From NCBI GenBank assembly GCA_028687495.1, contig JAQUAA010000002.1, positions 1-32,469 of the forward strand: a DNA stretch of 32,469 nt, in the 5' to 3' direction. The notes below the pieces were generated by a model. The model did not search any database and had not been told where the DNA came from. It worked only from the letters and a program-made list of their open reading frames with translations. The translations under genes were made by a program, and so were the position numbers. Below are positions 7,201-13,721 of the stretch, one piece after another. Position 1 is the first letter of the stretch, and every line of letters begins with the position of its first letter. The DNA comes from Minisyncoccota bacterium. Its GTDB lineage: Bacteria; Patescibacteriota; Minisyncoccia; Minisyncoccales; RBG-13-42-11.

Positions 7201-8130
7201 TTAAAATCCTGTAGCAATAACGGTTACCTTTATTTCCCCTTCTTTCAATTTCTCGTCCTGAACCGCTCCGAAAATTATCTTTGCTTCAGGATTTATTTCC
7301 CTGGTAATTACCTTGGCTACCTCATCGATCTCCGAAAGGGAAATATCTTTTCCGCCGGAAACATTGAACAAAATTCCCTTGGCTCCTTTTATGGAAATAT
7401 CCAGCAAGGGAGAATTTATTGCCGCCAAGGCCGCTTTTTCCGCCCTGCCTTCTCCCTGAGCCTTGCCCACACCAAAAAGAGCGGAACCGGCATTTTGCAT
7501 TATTGTTTTGATGTCGGCGAAATTAACGTTGATGATTCCCGGCAGCATGATTAAATCGGAAATTCCCTGAACCGCCTGCCTCAGCACGTCATCGCACACC
7601 CAAAAAGCATTTATGAGGGGCGTTTTGGGATCCAGAGTGGAAAGAAGCTTGTCGTTGGAAATGGAAATTAAAGTATCAACGTTTTCCTTTAGTCTTCTCT
7701 GCCCGTTTTCGGCCATTCTCATCCTGACCTGGCCCTCAAAAGAAAATGGTTTTGTCACCACGGCTAAGGTCAAAATGCCGAGCGTCTTGGCGACTTCGGC
7801 AATGACCGGCGCCGCTCCCGTTCCCGTGCCGCCACCCAAACCGCAGGTAATGAAAACCATATCCGATCCTTTTAAAATTTCGGAAATCTCCTGGCGGTTT
7901 TCTAAGGCTGATTTTTTCCCGATTTCGGGATTCATCCCAGTACCCAAGCCCTGAGTGATTCTCCTGCCGATTCTCAGTTTCAAATCAGCATTTGTTTTCA
8001 TCAAATCTTGGGCATCGGTGTTTACGGCGACCAGTTCGACTCCCCTTATGTCGCATCTGGCCATTCTGGAAATGGCGTTGGAACCTGAACCGCCGACTCC
8101 GATCACTTTAATTTTTGTCACAGTGTTCAT
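7201..8130 (-). CDS. ftsZ: Cell division GTPase FtsZ, tail-less
   Basis: Tubulin-like GTPase that forms the division ring. Only 309 residues, against roughly 350-400 in most bacteria. The GTP-binding features are present: VIGVGGSGSNAI, CGLGGGTGTGAAPV (tubulin signature), and the T7 region INVNFADIKTIM. The protein stops at KVTVIATGF, the end of the globular C-terminal domain, so the disordered linker and the conserved C-terminal peptide that binds FtsA are absent. In the T7 loop the first acidic residue (Asp in NVDFAD) is Asn203; the second (D206) is kept. It is last in the operon, 16 bp after ftsA. An intrinsic terminator follows. Confidence 0.97.
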   Translation of the reverse strand: MNTVTKIKVIGVGGSGSNAISRMARCDIRGVELVAVNTDAQDLMKTNADLKLRIGRRITQGLGTGMNPEIGKKSALENRQEISEILKGSDMVFITCGLGGGTGTGAAPVIAEVAKTLGILTLAVVTKPFSFEGQVRMRMAENGQRRLKENVDTLISISNDKLLSTLDPKTPLINAFWVCDDVLRQAVQGISDLIMLPGIINVNFADIKTIMQNAGSALFGVGKAQGEGRAEKAALAAINSPLLDISIKGAKGILFNVSGGKDISLSEIDEVAKVITREINPEAKIIFGAVQDEKLKEGEIKVTVIATGF

Positions 8131-8146
8131 GTTAAATAAGAATTAT

Positions 8147-9367
8147 TTATGGAATAAAAATTTTGAATATCTTTTTAATTTTATCGGCCAAGCCGCTGCC
8201 TGAAAAACCGCCCCCTTGCCAATTTCTTCCGCCTTCCGATTCGCTGCCCTTGAAAACCAGTCCGCAAACCGTGGCGTAATTGGGTTCGTCTTCCAGTTTC
8301 GGGAAATGAGAAATTTTACCCAATCGGCAGGGAAGCTTTAATTCTTTTTTTGCCAGATCGACGATTTTCGGTATTTTTGCTCCTCCGCCGGTCAAAACCA
8401 CTCCCGAAGGCAATAATCCTATCTTCCCGATTCTTTTCAGTTCTTTCTGACATTGGTCAAAAATTTCAGAAACGCGAGCCTCAACAATGCCGGCCAGTGT
8501 TTTTTGGGAAAAAGACAGAGGTTCTTCGCCTTCTATCTCAATTTTTTCTTTTTTATCATTACCCTTGAAAAGGCAGCACCCCCGCTCGATTTTTATTATT
8601 TCAGCCGTATCGATATCCGTTTTCAGACCGATGGCGATATCCGAGGTTATGTTGGCTGATCCTATGGGAAAAATAGCCAAATGAGTCAGATCCCCTTCTT
8701 CGAAAACGGCCAATTCCGATGTGCCTGCCCCGATTTCCAACAGAGCCACTCCCAATTCTTTTTGCCGTTGGGAAAGGACTATTGCAGAACTCGCTAGGGG
8801 TGAAGGAATGATATCCGCGATTTGAATATTCGCCTCCACAACCGCCTCAACCAAATTATTCTTGTAAGGCATAAAGCCGCTTAGAATCAAGACCTCCGTT
8901 TCCAATCTCCCGCCCTGTAAACCTTCAGCCACTTTTATTCCTCCCATGCCGTCAACGATGAATTCTCTCGGGTAGGTCTCCAGAATTTCGTTGTTGGAGG
9001 GCAGGGAAACCGCTCTGGCCGCTTCCTGCAAAACCCTGTCCACGTCTTCTTTGGAAACGCTTCTGTCCGCCCGGGAAACAGCGACCATCCCCCGGGAAGA
9101 AGTTGAAATTAAGTGGCAGCCGCCGATGTTAACAAAAACGGAGTGAATTTTTTGTCCGCTCTCCGTTCTTGCCTTATCAACCAGAATTTGAATTATCCTG
9201 GAAACCTTTTCGGTATCGGTCACCACTCCTCTCCTCACCCCCAAAGACGGTTCTTCCCCCAAAAACAAAATGTCGAATTTCTCTTCCCCTTTTTTCTTGG
9301 CGGCCACCAGCATTTTTATCGTACTCGTGCCTATATCCAAACCGGTAATGATTTTAGTTTTGGACAT
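8147..9367 (-). CDS. ftsA: Cell division protein FtsA
   Basis: Actin-like ATPase that anchors FtsZ to the membrane. 406 residues. The phosphate-1 motif is TGLDIGTSTIKML near the N-terminus. An SHS2 (1C) insertion is around 85-165. LEIGAGTSELAVF is phosphate-2, and LTGGGAKIPKI the adenosine motif. The C-terminus has a Gly/Ser linker (WQGGGFSGSG) and a short basic amphipathic end (ADKIKKIFKIFIP), the expected membrane-targeting helix. The start overlaps ybeY by 14 bp. It is intact although the FtsZ peptide it normally binds is missing in the adjacent gene. Confidence 0.96.
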   Translation of the reverse strand: MSKTKIITGLDIGTSTIKMLVAAKKKGEEKFDILFLGEEPSLGVRRGVVTDTEKVSRIIQILVDKARTESGQKIHSVFVNIGGCHLISTSSRGMVAVSRADRSVSKEDVDRVLQEAARAVSLPSNNEILETYPREFIVDGMGGIKVAEGLQGGRLETEVLILSGFMPYKNNLVEAVVEANIQIADIIPSPLASSAIVLSQRQKELGVALLEIGAGTSELAVFEEGDLTHLAIFPIGSANITSDIAIGLKTDIDTAEIIKIERGCCLFKGNDKKEKIEIEGEEPLSFSQKTLAGIVEARVSEIFDQCQKELKRIGKIGLLPSGVVLTGGGAKIPKIVDLAKKELKLPCRLGKISHFPKLEDEPNYATVCGLVFKGSESEGGRNWQGGGFSGSGLADKIKKIFKIFIP

Positions 9368-9764
9368 AAATTTTTTCCAAATAATATTTTTCTTTTTTTT
9401 CCATAACTTGCGCTTCTTTCCTGCTTTTTTCGTGGTCGTATCCGGAAAGATGAAGCAAACCGTGGATTAAAACTCGAGTCAGTTCTTTTTTGAAAGCGGT
9501 GCCGTATCTTCTGGCGTTTTTCCTGACCTCTTCAGGACAAATCGCTATTTCCCCCTCTTTCTTATTATACAAAAACGATAAAACGTCAGTCGGAAGATTC
9601 TTTTTCCTGTATTCTTTGTTTAATTTTTTAATTCTGTCTTTACTAAGAAAAACTATCGATAATTCAGTTTTGTTCTTTTTCTCTCCTTTCAAAACTTTTC
9701 TGCAGATCTTTTTTATGAAATTCCCATCAACCGAGTTGGTTGCCAAATTGTTGATTTCGATCAT
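9354..9764 (-). CDS. ybeY: Endoribonuclease YbeY (rRNA maturation factor)
   Basis: Metal-dependent RNase involved in 16S rRNA 3'-end maturation and ribosome quality control. 136 residues; the Zn-binding signature HGLLHLSGYDH is complete near residue 100, and PTDVLSFLY is the conserved upstream motif. It overlaps yqeY by 4 bp upstream and ftsA by 14 bp downstream, so translation is probably coupled. The length fits the shorter members of the family. Confidence 0.95.
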   Translation of the reverse strand: MIEINNLATNSVDGNFIKKICRKVLKGEKKNKTELSIVFLSKDRIKKLNKEYRKKNLPTDVLSFLYNKKEGEIAICPEEVRKNARRYGTAFKKELTRVLIHGLLHLSGYDHEKSRKEAQVMEKKEKYYLEKIYVQN

Positions 9765-10261
9765 GAAACCAGTAATTCCTTAACAATTTTGGAAACTAAA
9801 GTGCCCTCAGCCCTACCTTTGACTTTAGGCATTAATTCTGACATTACTCTTCCCATGTCCTTTATTTCCTTGGCCCCCACTTTGGCAATGGCTTCCTCTA
9901 CTATTTTTTTAACCTCTTCTTCCGGCAACTGCTCCGGCAGATATTTTCCCAAAATTTCCGCTTCTTTTTTTTCTTTATCGGCCAGCTCCTGTCTTCCTCC
10001 CCTTTCAAAAAGCTCAATTGATTCTTTCCTCTTCTTGATTTCCGAGGAAATGACGTCCATTACCTCTTCGTCCGTCAGCTGACACTCTTTATCTAATTCA
10101 ACCCCACCAGCATCTGGTTTCTCTTTTGAGATTTTATATCTTTTTTCCTTTTCCTTATTCAAAACAGCAGCTAAAAGCTGCCTTAATACCGAAGTTTCCA
10201 GCTCCTTTCTTCCTTTAAGAACTGCATTAAGATCTTGATGAATTCTCTCTTTCGAGTTCAT
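9761..10261 (-). CDS. yqeY: GatB/YqeY domain protein
   Basis: 166 residues matching the YqeY family, related to the C-terminal tRNA-contacting domain of GatB. Seen: an N-terminal LNAVLKGRKELETSVLRQLL, the middle KRKESIELFERGGRQELADKE, and the end KVKGRAEGTLVSKIVKELL. About ten residues around KPDAGGVELDKE look like an insertion relative to short homologues. The exact role is not established; a link to tRNA-dependent amidation is inferred from homology. It lies between rpsU and ybeY. Confidence 0.92.
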   Translation of the reverse strand: MNSKERIHQDLNAVLKGRKELETSVLRQLLAAVLNKEKEKRYKISKEKPDAGGVELDKECQLTDEEVMDVISSEIKKRKESIELFERGGRQELADKEKKEAEILGKYLPEQLPEEEVKKIVEEAIAKVGAKEIKDMGRVMSELMPKVKGRAEGTLVSKIVKELLVS

Positions 10262-10265
10262 GGAT

Positions 10266-10487
10266 TTATTTTCTCTCTAATCCTAATTTTTTTAATTTTT
10301 CGTATTCTTTTTTTAATTTTTCTCTTCTCAAGGCCGCTCTTTTGCTCATTTCGGGACTTTTGGAGCGTTTGAAAAAACGGTTTGCTCTTGCCCGAACCAA
10401 AACCCCGCTTTGCTGAACTTTTTTAGAAAAGCGGCGGATTAAGCCCTGAGAATTTTCTCTTTCTTGTTTTCTTGCTTCTACAGCCAT
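10266..10487 (-). CDS. rpsU: Small ribosomal subunit protein bS21
   Basis: 73 residues, strongly basic, with the conserved core LIRRFSKKVQQSG followed by RANRFFKRSKSPEMSKRAALRR. bS21 binds near the anti-SD region of 16S rRNA and aids initiation. Unusually for this window the gene has a clear SD-like run (AGGAGGAAAGGA) upstream of the ATG, inside the end of the HIT gene, which it overlaps by 10 bp. Slightly longer than the usual ~70 residues. Confidence 0.95.
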   Translation of the reverse strand: MAVEARKQERENSQGLIRRFSKKVQQSGVLVRARANRFFKRSKSPEMSKRAALRREKLKKEYEKLKKLGLERK

Positions 10488-10813
10488 GGTAATTCCTTTC
10501 CTCCTATTAAATGTAAATGGAGATGATCGACCGTTTGACCCGCGTCTTTTCCGATATTAAAAGTCAATCGATAGCCGGTTTTATCAACCCCTTTTTCTCT
10601 GGCTATTTTTTGGGCGGTTAAAAACAATTCTCCGATCAGCGTTTTGTCCTTTAATTCCAGGTGATCTATCGAAGGAATGTGGATTTTCGGGATGATTAAA
10701 AGATGAACCGGAGCCACGGGATGAATGTCTTTGAAGGCGATAATTTTATCGTCTTCATAAACAACATCGGCCGGGATTTCCTTGCTGACAATTTTGCAAA
10801 AAATACACTCCAT
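10478..10813 (-). CDS. HIT family (HINT/PKCI-type) hydrolase
   Basis: Histidine-triad nucleotide phosphoramidase-type protein of 111 residues. The triad is H97-L-H99-L-H101, followed by LIGG, and the N-terminus has the C3/C6 CxxC pair of HINT proteins. The conserved PVHLLIIPKIHI is also present. The natural substrate is unknown; family members act on nucleoside phosphoramidates and aminoacyl-adenylates. It lies between hisS (10 bp) and rpsU (overlap). Confidence 0.94.
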   Translation of the reverse strand: MECIFCKIVSKEIPADVVYEDDKIIAFKDIHPVAPVHLLIIPKIHIPSIDHLELKDKTLIGELFLTAQKIAREKGVDKTGYRLTFNIGKDAGQTVDHLHLHLIGGKELPWL

Positions 10814-10823
10814 AAAACAAGCT

Positions 10824-12125
10824 TTATCTTTTAAGTCTCTTTTCTATCTCTCTTACCGCTTTCTCCAATTTCACTATATCTTGTTTCCCGGTAATCATAT
10901 CCCTTATAATTATGGTTCCTTCCAAGGACTCTTTCTGGCCCAAGAGCAAAGTGTACTTTGCCCCGATTCTATCAGCCATTTTCAATTGGGCTTTTAGCGA
11001 ATCTCTTCCGAAAGATTCCCCTACCTGAATTCTGGCTCTCCTGAATTCTTCCAAAAGTTTTAAGCTTTTTCTCTTAGCCATCGTTCCTAGCTGAGCCAAG
11101 AAAACCGGCGGGTTGACCGCTTTTTGAACCTTCACCTCTTTGGTCTTCATCGCCGCAATCACTCTTTCTATTCCCATCGCCCCGCCAACGGCTTTGGTAT
11201 CTTCTCCGCCTAATAATTTAATTAAACCGTCGTATCTCCCGCCGCCGACTAAAGCGTCCCTTGAAAATGTCTCTTTATTTTCTGTTTTTTGAGAAGTTTC
11301 AAAGAAAATCTCGAAAGCCGTCTTGGTATAATAATCCAACCCTCTTACCAGATAAGGATTCAAACGGTAGGGTAATTCAATCTCGTCAAGAAATTCCAAA
11401 ACTCCCCTGAAGTGATGATGACATTCTTCACAAAGATGATCTATTATCTGGGGGGCCTGGCGAATTTCCCTTTGGCACTTTTCTTCTTTGCAATCCAGAA
11501 TTCTCAAGGGATTTTCTTTCAACCTTCGGCGGCAATCGGCGCAAAGAGCCCCTTCCCTTGACTTAAAATAATTCATCAGCAGTTTTTTATAATAGGGACG
11601 GCATTGATTGTCGCCGATACTGTTTATTTCGACAACCAAATTTTTCAATTTAAGCTCCTGTAAAATATTGTAAAAAATCTGAATGACTTCTGCATCGATA
11701 ACCGCATTGCTCTCTCCGATGACCTCCAGATTGAACTGGTGGAACTGACGATAACGTCCCGCTTGCGGATGCTCATATCTGAAAACTGGACCGATCGAGT
11801 ACAATTTTACCGGCTGAGACCAGGTCTGCATGCCGTGTTCAATGTAGGACCTGATTACGCCTGGCGTAAATTCTGGCCTCAGGGTCAAATAATCCCCGCC
11901 CTTGGTCCTTAAGGTGAACATCTGTTTCTGGACGACGTCGGTCGTCAACCCCGTTCCTTTTTCATAAAGAGCGGTATCTTCCAAAATCGGCGTATCTATT
12001 TTTTTAAATCCGTAAAAATTAGCTATCGTTTCGCAAACATCGTAAATTTTTTGGAAATATTTTTGTTCCTCCGGTAAAATATCGTGCATTCCGGTGGGCA
12101 ATTGAAATTTTGGCTTCTTTGACAT
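10824..12125 (-). CDS. hisS: Histidyl-tRNA synthetase
   Basis: Class II synthetase charging tRNA-His. 433 residues. Motif 2 region is FRYEHPQAGRYRQFHQFNLE, the His-A signature is RGLDYYTKTAFEI, and GGGRYDGLI with motif 3 GGAMGIERVIA close the site. The insertion domain holds Cys pairs (CADCRRR, CEECHHH), common in HisRS. The C-terminal anticodon-binding domain starts near 335. The start lies 2 bp after lepB, with no SD visible. Confidence 0.97.
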   Translation of the reverse strand: MSKKPKFQLPTGMHDILPEEQKYFQKIYDVCETIANFYGFKKIDTPILEDTALYEKGTGLTTDVVQKQMFTLRTKGGDYLTLRPEFTPGVIRSYIEHGMQTWSQPVKLYSIGPVFRYEHPQAGRYRQFHQFNLEVIGESNAVIDAEVIQIFYNILQELKLKNLVVEINSIGDNQCRPYYKKLLMNYFKSREGALCADCRRRLKENPLRILDCKEEKCQREIRQAPQIIDHLCEECHHHFRGVLEFLDEIELPYRLNPYLVRGLDYYTKTAFEIFFETSQKTENKETFSRDALVGGGRYDGLIKLLGGEDTKAVGGAMGIERVIAAMKTKEVKVQKAVNPPVFLAQLGTMAKRKSLKLLEEFRRARIQVGESFGRDSLKAQLKMADRIGAKYTLLLGQKESLEGTIIIRDMITGKQDIVKLEKAVREIEKRLKR

Positions 12126-12127
12126 AA

Positions 12128-12685
12128 TTAGTAACCTGAAGAATATTCCGGTACTTCGATTTTAGCCAGAGCGGCCAGAGGCCAAGCTCTTAACAGAGCC
12201 CTGCCGATGATGTCTTCTTTGGGAAGAGAACCCCAGCGCCTGGAATCGGATGAGGCCGCCCGGTTATCGCCTAAAACAAAATATTCGTTTTCGCCCAAGG
12301 TTATCCTGGTATCTCCCGGGGTGAAAACGGAAGGTGAAAGATATTCCGATTCCTGCAGGATTTTTCCGCCCTCTTCGTTATAAACCACGATCTGACCGTT
12401 CTCCACCTGAACCGTCTCGCCGGGAAGGCCGATGATTCTCTTGATGTATCTCTGAGAAGTATCGTTGGGGTATTTGAAAACTATCACCTCTCCCCTCTGA
12501 GGATCCCTTATTTTGTAGCTGATTTCATCGACAATCAAATAATCGCCGTTTTCAAAATTTGGCGTCATCGAATCGCCCTTAACGAAAAACGGCTGAAAGA
12601 CAATGGAACGAATGGGAAGCACGATAACCAAGGCGATGATTACTATTTTCGCGATTTCCCAGATAAAAACAAAGAATGACTTCAT
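12128..12685 (-). CDS. lepB: Type I signal peptidase
   Basis: Membrane serine protease that removes signal peptides. 185 residues: one N-terminal membrane helix (about 5-27), catalytic Ser39 in VKGDSMTPNF, Lys82 in RYIKRIIGLPGE, and box E GDNRAASSDSRRWG. The short form with one anchor is typical of Gram-positive-like and CPR enzymes. It is first in the large minus-strand operon and is preceded by a good promoter (TATAAT 12722-12727). Confidence 0.96.
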   Translation of the reverse strand: MKSFFVFIWEIAKIVIIALVIVLPIRSIVFQPFFVKGDSMTPNFENGDYLIVDEISYKIRDPQRGEVIVFKYPNDTSQRYIKRIIGLPGETVQVENGQIVVYNEEGGKILQESEYLSPSVFTPGDTRITLGENEYFVLGDNRAASSDSRRWGSLPKEDIIGRALLRAWPLAALAKIEVPEYSSGY

Positions 12686-12721
12686 AAAAAGAGATTTATC
12701 CCTTTGACTTTGACTTTAATA

Positions 12722-12749
12722 ATTATACTATTTTTACTTTAAGAATCAA
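12722..12749 (-). promoter_or_regulatory. Promoter of the lepB-hisS-...-ftsZ operon
   Basis: On the minus strand TTGATT (12744-12749), 16 bp, then a perfect TATAAT (12722-12727). The predicted start near 12714 gives a leader of about 30 nt. Confidence 0.7.
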
Positions 12750-12759
12750 GTGCTAAAAT
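12733..12759 (+). promoter_or_regulatory. Possible pth promoter (leaderless)
   Basis: TTTACT (12733-12738), 15 bp, then TAAAAT (12754-12759), six bases before the pth ATG. The -35 box is weak and the spacer short. Back-to-back with the lepB promoter. Confidence 0.4.
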
Positions 12760-12765
12760 GGATTA

Positions 12766-13272
12766 ATGATCCTAATTGTTGGACTGGGAAATCCCGGCGG
12801 AAAATACAGAGATACCCGTCATAATGTCGGCTCCGAGATAATCGACGAACTGAATCTTTTGAATTTGAGGAACGTCGTTCTGGCAAAGCCCAGAACCTTT
12901 ATGAATGAATCCGGCAAGGCAGTGAAAGAATTATTGAAGAAGCATCGATTGGAATCAGACGATCTTGTCGTCATCCACGACGATATCGACATTCCTTTGG
13001 GAAAAATCAGGATCGTTAAAAACCGCGGGGCAGCCGGCCACAAAGGAGTGGAATCGATAATCAAAGAAATAAACTCCCAAAATTTCATCAGATTAAGAAT
13101 CGGCATTAAACCGGAAAAAGGCAAACCAAAAAATCCTGAAAATTTCGTTCTTCAGAATTTCAATAAAAAAGAGGAGAAGATCTTAGAAGAGGTAATAAAA
13201 AAAACCGTCCAAGCAGTTGAAGTTTTCTTAAAGGAAGGTTTGGAAAGAGCGATGAATGAATTCAATAAATGA
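12766..13272 (+). CDS. pth: Peptidyl-tRNA hydrolase (compact)
   Basis: Releases peptides from prematurely dropped peptidyl-tRNAs. 168 residues against roughly 185-200 in typical Pth. Active-site elements are present: N10 in GLGNPGGKY, H19 in TRHNVG, KPRTFMNESG, and IHDDIDIPLGKI with the catalytic Asp. The shortening falls between the RHNVG motif and KPRTFMN, where about 20 residues are missing compared with common homologues. Ends in TGA. No SD; TAAAAT lies six bases before the ATG. A large hairpin follows the stop. Confidence 0.95.
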   Translation: MILIVGLGNPGGKYRDTRHNVGSEIIDELNLLNLRNVVLAKPRTFMNESGKAVKELLKKHRLESDDLVVIHDDIDIPLGKIRIVKNRGAAGHKGVESIIKEINSQNFIRLRIGIKPEKGKPKNPENFVLQNFNKKEEKILEEVIKKTVQAVEVFLKEGLERAMNEFNK

Positions 13273-13309
13273 AGAAGCCGGGGAATGTTTGAACATTCTA
13301 CCCGGCTTC
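13263..13309 (-). terminator. Strong hairpin ending the microprotein transcript
   Basis: On the minus strand, GAAGCCGGG (13301-13309) pairs with CCCGGCTTC (13274-13282). After a TA bulge, GAATGT pairs with ACATTC around a TCAA loop. That makes a 9 + 6 bp stem, followed by TTCATTTATT. The T tract is interrupted, so termination may be imperfect. On the plus strand the same hairpin follows the pth stop codon but has no T tract, so there it may only protect the 3' end. Confidence 0.7.
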
Positions 13310-13329
13310 GGCAGTAGAACAAAAGGATG

Positions 13330-13485
13330 TTACTCCTTTGATTCTTTGCCCTGCGCTTCGGCCCGGCGCTGCTCGGCCATCTCTTTATTGATTGACCTGC
13401 ATTTGCTGCAGTCTTTACTTACTGCCTCGCATAAACTTGCCGGACCGCCGCACCACTGAGCTAAAGGTGCTCCTTCTAACGGCAT
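13330..13485 (-). CDS. 51-residue Cys-containing microprotein of unknown function
   Basis: ATG at 13485, TAA at 13330. It starts MPLEGAPLAQWCGGPASLCE and ends in a charged Lys/Glu/Arg tail. Cysteines are at 12, 19, 26 and 29 (CGGPASLC, then CSKC), suggesting a small metal site or redox element. No family recognised. Coding support: SD AAGGAGGTGAT ends close before the ATG and matches the complement of the canonical 16S 3' tail, in a window where most genes lack an SD. A perfect promoter and a terminator bound the unit, and the frame fits exactly between them. The preceding ~200 nt form a structured leader that could control translation. Function unknown. Confidence 0.7.
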   Translation of the reverse strand: MPLEGAPLAQWCGGPASLCEAVSKDCSKCRSINKEMAEQRRAEAQGKESKE

Positions 13486-13687
13486 ATGATCACCTCCTTA
13501 AGTTTTATACTCCAGCCTACCTGCGAGCGCCGAAGATCTACGGCATAAAGCTTTGATCTGCGGCTGTCAGCTCTAAGTTTTAAAGGAGGGATAACTTAGA
13601 ATCCATCCTCGAGTAAATAACAAAGTTACCTACTCGATTAAGCTACTCGCAGATAGACTGGAAGATAAAACTTGACGACAAACTGAA
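13486..13687 (-). promoter_or_regulatory. Structured mRNA leader, candidate translational riboswitch
   Basis: Pairings read by eye on the minus-strand RNA. P1 outer is 13665-13673 with 13500-13508 (9 bp); after a 3x3 internal loop, P1 inner is 13646-13661 with 13512-13527 (16 bp, two G-U). P2 is 13625-13637 with 13609-13621 (13 bp, two G-U, UUU loop). P3 is 13593-13600 with 13572-13579 (8 bp). P4 is 13555-13564 with 13529-13538 (nine pairs, one mismatch). Together they make a four-way junction. The P3 loop holds CCUCCUU (13583-13589), the exact complement of SD AAGGAGG (13493-13499), which sits next to the foot of P1. All four wobble pairs would be A-C mismatches on the plus strand, so the RNA is minus-strand. 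No known class recognised. Confidence 0.65.
13493..13499 (-). promoter_or_regulatory. Full-consensus Shine-Dalgarno of the microprotein
   Basis: AAGGAGG, extending to AAGGAGGTGATC, directly upstream of the ATG at 13485. It is the strongest ribosome binding site in the window and decides the start codon. It can alternatively pair with the P3 loop of the leader. Confidence 0.75.
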
Positions 13688-13701
13688 TAATATATTATAC
13701 T
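13672..13701 (+). promoter_or_regulatory. mfd promoter (leaderless), overlapping the opposing promoter
   Basis: TTGACG (13672-13677), 18 bp, TATACT (13696-13701), then seven bases and the mfd ATG. Its -10 box overlaps the -10 box of the opposing microprotein promoter (13694-13699). Confidence 0.6.
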
Positions 13702-13721
13702 ACTTTAGATGGAATTGTCAA
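13694..13721 (-). promoter_or_regulatory. Consensus promoter of the microprotein unit
   Basis: Perfect TTGACA (13716-13721), 16 bp, perfect TATAAT (13694-13699). The predicted start near 13687 lies about 14 nt before the first paired base of the leader. The -35 box lies inside the first codons of mfd. Confidence 0.8.

Noticed and set aside
13265..13272. UGA recoded as Gly (as in SR1/Gracilibacteria)
   Set aside because: pth ends naturally at TGA, at a normal protein end, and conserved proteins show no in-frame TGA. Standard decoding fits.
13256..13459. Plus-strand 67-codon frame after pth
   Set aside because: It is the antisense shadow of the microprotein and its terminator hairpin. It has no ribosome binding site and overlaps the end of pth.
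13486..13687. T-box, RNase P RNA, SRP RNA or tmRNA at the structured leader
   Set aside because: No T-box AGGGTGGNACCGCG, no RNase P P4 core, no SRP apical GGAA/AGCAGCC element and no tRNA-like ends are present.
13500..13708. Missing N-terminus of mfd lying upstream as a frameshifted remnant
   Set aside because: The codon before the ATG is TAG, and the upstream DNA is taken up by a structured, oppositely transcribed leader. No UvrB-like residues are seen in other frames.
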